A DNA stretch of 64,000 bases from Tubiluchus corallicola. Lineage: Eukaryota > Priapulida > Priapulimorpha > Priapulimorphida > Tubiluchidae. The stretch is taken from NCBI GenBank assembly GCA_030141605.1, contig JAQGDQ010000315.1, positions 207,501-271,500 on the forward strand, read 5' to 3'. Below, one piece after another: positions 13,301-22,310 of the stretch (position 1 is its first letter; each line of letters begins with the position of its first letter). The notes beneath the pieces were generated by a model. It did not search any database and was not told the origin of the DNA. It worked only from the letters and a program-made list of their open reading frames with translations. The translations under genes were made by a program, and so were the position numbers.

Positions 13301-13823
13301 GCTTCCTTATCCAGAATGTAAGTTACTTACTCGGCTTCCTCATCCAGGATGTAAGTTACTTACTCGGCTTCCTTATCCAGAATGTAAGTTACTTACTCGG
13401 CTTCCTTATCCAGAATGTAAGTTACTTACTCGGCTTCCCTATCCAGGATATAAGTTACTTACTCTGCTTCCTTATCCAGAATGTAAGTTACTTACTCGGC
13501 ACCCTCATCCATGATGTAAGTTACTTACTCGGCTTCCTTATCCAGGATGCAAGTTACTTACTCGGCTTCCTCATCCAGGATGCAAGTTACTTACTCGGCT
13601 TCCTTATCCAGGATGTAAGTTACTTACTCTGCTTCCTTATCCAGAATGTAAGTTACTTACTCGGCTTCCTTATCCAGGATGCAAGTTACTTACTCGGCTT
13701 CCTCATCCAGGATGCAAGTTACTTACTCGGCACCCTCATCCAGGATGTAAGTTACTTACTCGGCTTCCTTATCCAGGATGCAAGTTACTTACTCGGCTTC
13801 CCTATCCAGGTGCAAGTTACTTA
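10312..13823. repeat. 33-bp satellite, about 106 monomers with higher-order structure
   Basis: A monomer of 33 bases (TTATCCAGGATGTAAGTTAC followed by TTACTCGGCACCC) is repeated for 3.5 kb with no other sequence inside. Two sequence domains are visible. From the start to about 12.65 kb the linker is mostly CGGCAC plus C, A or T. From about 12.66 kb to the end it is mostly CGGCTTCC. A marker variant, TTTAAGTTAG, occurs at 11700, 11931, 12261 and 12426, all separated by exact multiples of 33 (7, 10 and 5 monomers). Another variant recurs at 10938 and 11301, 11 monomers apart. This indicates amplification of multi-monomer blocks. One forward frame would read an 11-residue repeat, but TAG codons in the CCTAGG and AGTTAG variants break it. 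Confidence 0.97.
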
Positions 13824-14209
13824 AATCATAACGGTTTTCAGAAAATTTATTTATAGTATTTATTTATTTGGTTATGCAGCAAAACCTTAAAATGATCAAC
13901 GTGTAATTGAAGATATTTTTGTAAAAAAGGACATTTTTTACGAACAATGGTCTATTCATAACTAAGGGACTGTTTTGTACTTAACTGGCGACGTAAAATA
14001 TAAGCCACAAACCAGCAGTAAAATGCCCCGAAGTAATCCGTTCGTTTAACATCAGTCTATACACAGTCTACACTGTTAAACTTTGATTCTCCTCACAGGA
14101 GCGCTCATAAACAGTTCTAAAACTCGACTATATTGTTACTAATTGCTTAGAGGGTATAACGCCATGACGTAAGTGACGTGACCCCGTGGGAGGATGACTT
14201 AGCGCAGGT
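13824..14209. other. Flanking sequence with a 35-bp tandem duplication at its right end
   Basis: Unique-looking DNA up to about 14.17 kb. From 14173 a segment beginning GTGACGTGACCCCGTGGG is followed 35 bases later by the start of a second copy, which is then interrupted by the hAT-type element and resumes at 14574. Confidence 0.7.
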
Positions 14210-14217
14210 GACGTGAC

Positions 14218-14573
14218 CAGGGCCTATTTCAAGGGGGGGGGGAAGTGGGGATACTTCCCCGGGGCCTCACCCTCCAGGGGGGCCTCACGCGAAGGTAACA
14301 TTTTTTTGCTTTATGCAAACATACTGCCTCCTCTCTCCCTCTCTCTCTCTCTTGCCGCACGCGCGCCGTTTGCCAGTATTGACAAGTATTAAGCACTGGC
14401 CTTGAGAATAAAGCAGTTTTTCTTTCAATTGTTCTTTCCTTTAACAACTGTATAACTCCATATTTTCTCTTCGAAAATGCTTCTCCAGCCTTCTAGCAGT
14501 TCAAAAATCTTCTCCGGCCTTCTCCTCACACGCCCCACTTCCCCGGGCCTCGCTTAGGCTGAAATAGGCCCTG
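14218..14573. mobile_element. hAT-type MITE with perfect 8-bp target site duplication
   Basis: A 356-bp element starts with CAGGGCCTATTTCA (14218-14231) and ends with its exact complement TGAAATAGGCCCTG (14560-14573). It is flanked on both sides by the same 8 bases, GACGTGAC, at 14210-14217 and 14574-14581. An 8-bp duplication with a terminal CAGGG is the known signature of hAT superfamily transposition. The inside holds a run of ten G, a CCCCGGGG-type segment and CT-rich sequence; no transposase is encoded, so it must have been moved in trans. Removing the element and one duplication leaves a clean 35-bp tandem duplication, so the empty site can be read directly. Confidence 0.93.
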
Positions 14574-14581
14574 GACGTGAC

Positions 14582-15064
14582 CCCGTGGGAGGATGACTGT
14601 AGACGGTTACACAGTATAAATTACGCCATGTTAAGCGAGCTGAAATAGAAACTGACTTGGTAGTTAGCAGATACTTTCATTGTTAATAAAACTAATTAAC
14701 GTTGAAGTTGTTTGTTGGCGACTAATTACGTTTTCATTCGTGGGTGCACACGTAATTATTATTTTATGTAGAACCGTAAAGTTGGCATTCTAATTAAATG
14801 CGACTTCAAGCGAGTTTTTTTCACTAAACTTTAACGTTTTCTCTGCAGTTCTTAATCCACAGGAAATTAAACACAGCTGCAGAATTCTTCATAGCTTATA
14901 ACGAAAGAACAGGATATGTAATGTAATAAAAGTATTAATAAGATAAAAACAAGTTAATCATTAAATTAATTAATATGAAAAGGTTCCCTACTAAGAAAAT
15001 GTTTTATAGTCCAATATCTCTCATTTTTATCTGATGAGTCTGGGTGAATCCAAGCTATATAAAG
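14582..15064. other. Intergenic sequence, nothing recognised
   Basis: AT-rich sequence between the hAT-type element and the foldback arm. No gene or repeat is seen. Confidence 0.5.
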
Positions 15065-15838
15065 AGGAAGTCAGGCAATTTTAAAACAAAAAATGACGAT
15101 TTTCCATATCCTACCCCATTTTGACGTGCGGTAACATGTATACATTTTAACACATATAGTACCACCAAAGCATTTTTATAATTAAATAATGTATTAAAAA
15201 CTTAACGACAGACGAACCCAACTACTGAAGACGTTGCAAACGAACACAATTTTCAACAGCACAAACGTTTATTGAGCTTGTTGCACGTATTTGCGAAAGT
15301 GAAAATTTAAGTACAGTGCTACTGCACAACATTCAGAGTAACAAACAAAAACTCGGCAAATTTAAAAATAAAAAATTTACTAACTTCACATTAACTTGCA
15401 TTCACTTATGAGCATTTGCTTTTGTAACATATTTTCTCCAGCAAGTGCTATTAAACCCAAAAACTTTGTTTGTTAGAATCTTAGGATTAGCAGAGAGCAT
15501 GTCTTTAATTCTGTTGAATTCAGATCTGAGTCAATCAATCAATCAGTCAGTTGGCTGTGCTCACGAATGAGCTCTCGAACGTGTGTATTACGTCACAAAC
15601 GAATAACACTGAATTGAGGTACGCGATCTGCCTGTAGGTGCTAGTACCCGTCTAACTAGCGAATGGCGAAATGCATATAACAGCGAAAAACTAATGGCAG
15701 GAACACGAATTTGCATTTTTGTGGTAATAATTATTTTTTCACGTAAGTCATTCTTTAAAAAAATTGTACGTTTCCTTTCAATATTTTGAAGAGTAGATTG
15801 TTTTGATCTACAGTTTAACATTATGGGTGCGATTTTCC
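15065..15838 (+). mobile_element. Foldback (long-TIR) element, single-arm copy F2
   Basis: This matches, in order, the left arm of the element at 54655-55275: a start like AAAG-GGAAGTC, a TTAAAAACTTAA block, TTGCGAAAG-GAAAATT, the block TCTAACTAGCGAATGGCGAA, and GAGTAGAT before the inner end at CTTTAAAGTATG. The second, inverted arm is missing and R3 begins at the inner end. A segment of about 155 bases (15396-15550) that is absent from the other copies is inserted in it. A 77-residue minus-strand frame inside it has a similar counterpart in the 54.6-kb copy, which is explained by shared DNA and not by clear protein conservation. Confidence 0.8.
15396..15550 (+). mobile_element. Small insertion G inside foldback arm F2
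   Basis: Comparison with the intact arm at 54.9 kb shows about 155 extra bases here. The same sequence lies in the opposite orientation at 16612-16764. Shared landmarks include TTCTCCAGCAAGTGCTATTA-type, TTAGGATTAGCAGAGAGCAT-type and repeated CAATCAAT blocks. No target duplication is certain. It may be a small SINE or MITE; the class is unknown. Confidence 0.7.
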
Positions 15839-16322
15839 TTTAAAGTATGTCCAAAAAACGTTCCACACTCTTTTATATTACTTAGCAAGATGCTTATCTT
15901 ATGAAGCCTTACGTAACTAGAGAAGAAAATTTTAACAATTCAAAATGTTATCCCCAATTGCTAAAACGTCGTTGACTCACCTTCCCAATGTGCAACACTG
16001 ATTCACCAAGTACTGTATTTTTAATCTTGTTCACAAGATATAGTAATTTCAACTTTTACTTAGTCAGCGAAAAGTATGTGCTACGAATCCTCTGATTATT
16101 TTTTCAAACTTTACGCAATGTTATCTAAATTAGTTTCAAACGACTTACCGGTCAAAATGGCTGCGCGAAAGTTTAAATGATCAAGTTTTATACAGCGTTA
16201 CTGCTAATACAGCGTTACGTGAGCAATAAAGTAGTACATGGGCGATAGAAAATTTCAAGACGATTTATTTAGCTCATGTAAGTAAAGTTATGCTTTAAAA
16301 AGAATTTTTGAAAACAAATGAA
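15839..16322 (+). repeat. Dispersed repeat family R3, copy 2
   Basis: This aligns with 4268-4870 and 43185-43668 (shared landmarks given at the first copy). Here it abuts the inner end of the foldback arm at CTTTAAAGTATG, and the same junction-like bases also start the other two R3 copies, so R3 may be a natural part of a longer foldback element and not an independent insertion. Confidence 0.7.
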
Positions 16323-16611
16323 CCTTAATCTCGTCCCGCTAAACAGCTTAACAGCTTTGCAAAGCTACGTTCAAAACCCGTGCGGGAGTGGCATGAAGTG
16401 GGCGTGTTTTGGGTTGGGGGAGGCATATTCGGCTGCATCTGACTAGGACATAGTATTGTTTTTTCAGCATCTGCTTCTGGTCATTAACTCATCAGGTTAA
16501 TTGTCGCTGTAAACCGTTAAGTTGCTGTTTATGATTGACGACAGCTATTATTTATCTATAATTGATCTCAAGTCAACTAATTTGATAGATTAAGATCTAA
16601 TTTGACTGACA
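16323..16611. other. Short unique segment between repeats
   Basis: Contains a GGGTTGGGGGAGG stretch near 16.42 kb and repeated TTGAT words near the right end. No gene is visible. Confidence 0.4.
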
Positions 16612-16764
16612 GATTGATTGATTGACTGACTCAGACCTGAATTCAACAGAATTGAAGACATGTTCTCTGCTTATCCTAAGATTCTAGCAAACCAAATTTC
16701 TGAGAATAATAGCATTTGCTGGAGAAAATATGTTGGAAAAGCAAATACTCATAAATGAATGCAA
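16612..16764 (-). mobile_element. Inverted second copy of small element G
   Basis: This is the reverse complement of 15396-15550 with scattered differences. Its end at GAATGCAA joins directly to the first GGTAAGGTGAGG units of the G-rich minisatellite, while the other copy has GAATGCAAGTTAATGTG at the same place. Confidence 0.75.
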
Positions 16765-17500
16765 GGTAAGGTGAGGTCAGGTGATGCGGGGTTGGATGAG
16801 GTCAGGTGAGGTGTGGTGAGGTGGGGTGGAGTGAGGTCAGGTGAGGTGTGGTGAGATGAGATGAGATGAGATCAGTTCAGGTGAGGTGGGTAAGTGGGGT
16901 GGGGAGGGTGAGGTGAGGTGGGGCGAGGTCAGGTGAGATGAAGTCAGGTCAGATGAGGTGAGGAGAGGTGGGGTGGAGTGAGGTCAGGTGAGGTGTGGTG
17001 AGGTGAGATGAGATGAGATCAGGTGAGGTGAGGTGGGTAAGTGGGGTGGGGCAGGTGAGGTGAGGTGGGGCGAGGTCAGGTGAGATGAAGTCAGGTCAGA
17101 TGAGGTGAGGAGAGGTGGGGTGGAGTGGAGTGGAGTGAGGTCAGGTGAGGTGTGGTGAAATGAGATGAGGTCAGGTCAGGTGAGGTGGGTAAGTGGGGTG
17201 AGGCGGGTGAGGTGAGGTGGGGCGAGGTCAGGTGAGATGAAGTCAGGTCAGATGAGGTGACGAGAGGTGGGGTGGAGTGAGGTCAGGTGAGGTGTGGTGA
17301 GATGAGATGAGGTCAGGTCAGGTGAGGTGGGTAAGTGGGGTGGGGCGGGTGAGGTGAGGTGGGGCGAGGTCAGGTGAGATGAAGTCAGGTCAGATGACGT
17401 GAAGCCGGGTGGGGTGAGGTAAGTTCAGGTCAGACGAGGTAAGGTAAGTGAAGTGAATAAGAGAGAAAGGGAATTGAAGTAAGGTAAGGTAAGGTAAGAG
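16765..17500. repeat. G-rich GGTGAGGT minisatellite with a 142-152 bp higher-order unit
   Basis: About 735 bases of GGTGAGGT, GGTCAGGT and GGGGTG words, strongly G-rich on the plus strand. The marker GATGAAGTCAGG occurs at about 16937, 17084, 17236 and 17378, giving a higher-order unit of 147, 152 and 142 bases. Clusters of GGGG suggest that G-quadruplex formation is possible, but this is inference. The right end becomes GGTAAGGTAAGG. Confidence 0.92.
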
Positions 17501-18381
17501 CTATATTCCATTGGAAAACTTTGTGGCCTCCATGAAGAATTTTGCAAGGCGGCACAAGATTTTTCTCAAAACTGAGGATATGATGTACAGTAAATCCACA
17601 TGTAAACTCTCATAAATGCTTTATTTCCGTGATCAGATAAAACATAATGTAACAAACATATTCAATCAATGCAGCAACATAAGACAGTTTTTACGCTAAT
17701 ATTCACACAATCGCTTTTCAGATATTTTATAGTGAAATGCTTTTTAAACGTTCACAATTTCATTCAAAGGAAAATACTTCTATTTAAAAAACAACAAAAA
17801 CAAATATAATATTTAACTAGAGTACTAATTAAAATGCGCTTTTCTGACTTTTTGTTTGCAAAATTTCTAATAACACTAGCAAAAACAATTCGTTTGGCAA
17901 TGCCAGATTCAGTACTTTGTCGTGCTAGATCAACAAGTCTGGTTTGAGACATAATAGACCTCTAATAGTTAATAAGTTTAAGTTTACCAAAAGATCTTTT
18001 AACTGATGCTGTGGGGCCCGACTTAGCTCTTGGAACCGTAACAATGTACCGGCTGGACGGTCTTTCATAGGTCTTGTTGTAATAGTTGAAATGACAAGGT
18101 GATATTCTTACGAATTTTTCCACGTGTCTTCTTAACAAGGAAATGAACGTAAGCCTTCACAGTGATGTATACACCAACACCGGTCTATGCAGATAAACAG
18201 GATTATGATATATAGCAAGAAATGAAAAGCAAACAAGAAGATCGTGTCATTATTGCACAATATCACTTTTAATAAACACCCTAAAGCACACAGAATCATC
18301 TTAAATAACCAAAATGTATTTAGCATTTAGCTACCCTGTGTATACTGTATACCTTGGTAAATTAAATGTTAAAAAGTAATG
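17501..18381. other. Intergenic sequence, nothing recognised
   Basis: AT-rich unique-looking DNA. Minus-strand frames of 62 and 64 residues have no recognisable domain. Confidence 0.5.
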
Positions 18382-18932
<551 letters not shown>

Positions 18933-19857
18933 CTTGAGTAAGGAAATTTGAGCTAAAACTGCAGCGAATCACTTGTTCAATGTTAATCGCCAATAGTTAC
19001 GCAATATTGATGTAACCTGAAACTGCAAATAATATTATTATCAGAATCAGTCAATCGTGTCATAAGCGAATAACAACATTCTCGTATAAATATAACATCA
19101 AAATAAGGAATATTTTGAACATATTATGTGGGTGTATGATCATGTAAGGATACATAACTTCCTCTACTGATTATATAAACACGACATATCGGATTAATTC
19201 CTTGATTTCGGAGCTTATGCGCCAACAGTTGTACTAATATCAGAAGTAGTATATTATACTGGACAGAAATGACAAGACTAAGATCCAAGGCATATTTAGC
19301 AACGCATTACATCCGGCGTTAAGCTTACATGGCTAATTGCAGATAACACGACATTTCAATTACAATAGAAGCCAAGCCAGATCTTTAACTAATTGTGATG
19401 ACTTTCAGACGTACATGTCTATTATCAGCAGTAATAAGCCATCATTGAGCTTAAAGCTACACGAATATATTAATATAATACATCCACCCAAAAAATAATA
19501 CAAGTCCCTTGTGAACTAGATTACGTATCTTCATTACTTAGAAACCTTTCAAATGCGCAGGTATAATTACCACCTGTGTTGTATTTGTATGCTGAGACTC
19601 TATGCGTGGTTTGTGGCATTACTCGCTTTTCTCGGCTGATTGCAATTTGTTTATTAAGAGCTTGCATCCATGCGATGTTTACTACATTTCCGGTAAAACC
19701 CCAAGAGAGTACAATAAGTTTTTTGTGTCGCTTTGAACGTTCTACGGACATCGCAATGTCTAGTGCGTCGTTAATATGTAGTTTGTTATGCCGATCGTAA
19801 ACGGTTTGATGACGCAGTTAGTACATTAAACAGGGCGTAAAAAATTATGCAAGTCAA
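18933..19857. other. Intergenic sequence with an unrecognised minus-strand frame
   Basis: A minus-strand frame at 19521-19751 (76 residues) has ordinary protein-like composition but no domain I recognise. It lies just downstream, in the minus direction, of the RTE-like fragment, so it could be part of the same dead element or chance. Confidence 0.3.
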
Positions 19858-20430
19858 ATTTGTTACATTGATGTTGCATTCTTTCAGGCTGGCTTTGAGG
19901 GTGTCTTTGTGTCTTTTCCGTTGCCCTCCTACTGACCGTTTCCCTTCTTTCAGCTCGCAGTACATGAGTCTCTTTGGCAGTCTGTGATCTTCCATACGTC
20001 GAACATGATCAGCCCATTTCAGTTGTGCTGTCTTAAGCATTGAATGGACACTGATGGATTGTGTTCTCTCGAGGACTTCAGTGTCTGGTATAAAGTCCTG
20101 CCAGCTGATCTTGAGGAGTCGTCTTAGACAACGCAGGTGGAAGGAGTTTAGTTGTCTGGCATGGTGACTATAGACTGTCCACGACTCGCAGGCATATAGC
20201 AGAGATGGAATGACTACAGCATGGTAGACCTTGAGTTTAGTTGACAGCTTGATGCCTCGTCTTTCCCAGCATGTTGTTCTTAGGTTTCCTAAGGCTGCAC
20301 TGGCTCTTGATATTCTGAAGGCTGCTTCATCATCAATGGTAGCTGATCTTGATAGGGTGCTACGCAAGTAAACAAACTTGTTGGCATATACTGTACATTC
20401 ATCTTCAATAGACGAGATAGCTGTGAGCAA
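19858..20430 (-). pseudogene. RTE-like LINE ORF2 C-terminal fragment
   Basis: The minus-strand frame (214 residues, 20430 to 19786) is recognisable from about residue 18 as the thumb and C-terminal part of an RTE-clade reverse transcriptase. It contains 'FVYLRSTLSR', 'ERRGIKLSTKLKVYHAVV', 'IPSLLYACESWTVY', 'LRCLRRLLKISWQD', 'TQSISVHSMLKTAQLKWADH', 'VRRMEDHRLPKRLMY' and 'GGQRKRHKDTLKASLKECNI'. These blocks are standard in RTE elements that are often misannotated in animal genomes as 'craniofacial development protein 2-like'. The catalytic palm is absent, so the copy is 5'-truncated. Homology stops after 'CNINVTN' (about 19858), and the remaining C-terminal residues look unrelated. The frame is intact over about 190 codons, so the insertion is relatively young or lucky. 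Confidence 0.9.
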
Positions 20431-21884
20431 TATGGCAGATCAATCGGTGCAGTAGTTTTCACGGTGGTCACATATCCTTTTACTTACAGTCTCAGCATTG
20501 CTAAACTTCGAAGCTAATCACACAGAATGCCCACTCAACAATATCTCTCACCGTAAAATCACATTCAAGCGCGTTTTTACCTTATTATTTTACATTGTAA
20601 ATCAAAAATTACAGACGTCAATATTAATGCTTTTATTAATCAGTTTTATAACATTTAGTTATAACTAATATTATTGTTGCTATTTAATGAAGCACTAGTA
20701 TGTTATAACCTTACGCATAATTTATTAGTCTTGAAAGTTGCACGTAGATTCGTACTCATGCCCAAAATATAGAACTCTCCAATATTGTCTACGTCTTGCA
20801 GTTTTGTTTGTATCTAAACAAAGCATTGCATAGCAAACACTAGTGTTATCACTGCCCACGATCATGTAAAGGTACTTTATGGGTGTGTATGTAGACATAT
20901 ACACCCTTGTATTGTATGAGTCCACTTACTCAGCCGGTTACTTAATCTAGAGGAAGCCACATTATGCCTCTCGTATATGCAGAGATTGTCCTTTTCATGG
21001 CATATATTTACTATGCACTAAACAATCACAAGCTTCACTGATCATTCGTAGATGGGCACCACGTGTGTTTGTGTTACACGTACATAGAGGCTTGCGTGGG
21101 CGTAATAGACTATCTAGCCTGTAAAAACGATTTGCTAGCTTTACAGATCGCAGATGTGAACTGGTTATCCACGTTCCAGTAATGTAAGAGCAAGAGATTA
21201 TAACTAAAACAGTTTTCCTAGCAGTCTTTAATCGATTTGTTATCGCACCTGGGACTGCTTAACTACCGCAAGTAAGCTGTCATATTGAACACTCAGCTAT
21301 TTTACTTACCCGAGATGATAAAAATAGTGTTACTAAATATCAGATTAGTAATTCAAGGGGAGAACTGTGCACGGTATTTCTGGCATTACAAAGTTGCACA
21401 GGTAGTAGTTACAGCATGGTTGCAGCAATGATACCTCTAGAAAATGAATAAGTGAAACAAAAATGAATTGAATGTACTTTCTTTTCGCTTGCTGTAAAGC
21501 ATTTCCTGTTTTAGTTTTTTGTTTCCGACAAAGTATTTGATTGAAAAGACAGGACCTAGAAAATGAGCAAAAATACAATAATCAATTATCAAAACGTTTA
21601 GTAGACTCTATGTAGTTCTGAGCACACAAGCATACTGTATATTTAATGTTCATCATTACTATAGTGTTTGCTCAATGTAAACTCTCTAGGCTTTTAGTAA
21701 TTAATTTCGTATTATCGTATACGGTAATTTTACCGATTTATTTTTAGTAACAATGTTCAGTAACGCATGTTTTAGTAACCGTTTGGTAAGCTGTATATGA
21801 GCATTTTTATTGATCCTATATTTTTTTGTTATTTCAGAACGCCGTAAAAGAATTTTTAAAATCAGAAAACTTGGTTATTGAAGA
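20431..21884. other. Intergenic sequence, nothing recognised
   Basis: AT-rich unique-looking DNA. Short frames only, none with a recognisable motif. Confidence 0.5.
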
Positions 21885-22182
21885 AAATATTCTTCTTCTA
21901 TTTTCCAGCACTTCCATTTCCATGACCTCCCTTCCCACATGATCTTCACCGACTCTTCTTTTCAGGTGTCCATACCATCGCAATCTTGCGAGGCTTCCAC
22001 TACTTTTACTGTTCCTCTGATGTTAATATTTCTAATTTTATCTCTTATTGTTATTCCCATCATCCATCTCAACATCCTCATCTCAACCACATCCATTTTC
22101 TTCTCTTCGGTCTTCTTTAGAGAAGCTGCTTCCAGCCCATAGATTAGAGCGGGTCTGACCACTTCTTTGTGGAGACTCATTC
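21885..22182 (-). pseudogene. RTE-like LINE C-terminal fragment, frameshifted
   Basis: The minus-strand frame from 22180 reads 'RPALIYGLEAASLKKTEEKK', 'MDVVEMRMLRWMMGITIRDK' and 'IRNINIRGTVKVVEAS', which is the classic C-terminal block of RTE-type reverse transcriptases (usually Y-G-E/A-C-W...EMRMLRWM.G.T..D.IRN..IRG). After a frameshift the homology continues as 'ARLRWYGHLKRRVGED' and 'VGREVMEMEV'. It is a different lineage from the fragment at 19.9-20.4 kb, in the same orientation. It is 5'-truncated and non-functional. Confidence 0.88.
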
Positions 22183-22194
22183 ATAGAAAGTTTT

Positions 22195-22310
22195 GGCGCA
22201 GTTTTTACAGGCGGATGCCCTTCCTGACCATAACCCTCCCTATTTATCCGGGCTTGGGACCGGCACTGAGTTGGGCTGGCTTGCCCCCCCCCCCAGTGGC
22301 TAGGTTTTAT
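22195..22310. mobile_element. Fragment with GATGCCCTTCCTGACC / CCGGGCTTGGGACCGG motif
   Basis: The plus strand contains GCGGATGCCCTTCCTGACC, CTATTTATCCGGGCTTGGG and ACCGGCAC, then a run of C and CAGTGGCTAGGTT. I recall this compound motif as part of a widespread non-LTR element in fish and invertebrates, usually near its 3' part. Here it sits upstream (minus direction) of the RT remnant at 21885-22182. The family assignment is from memory and uncertain. Confidence 0.5.

Noticed and set aside
10312-13823. CRISPR array
   Set aside because: The 33-bp unit repeats without distinct spacers, the sequence is clearly eukaryotic, and no cas genes are present. It is a satellite.
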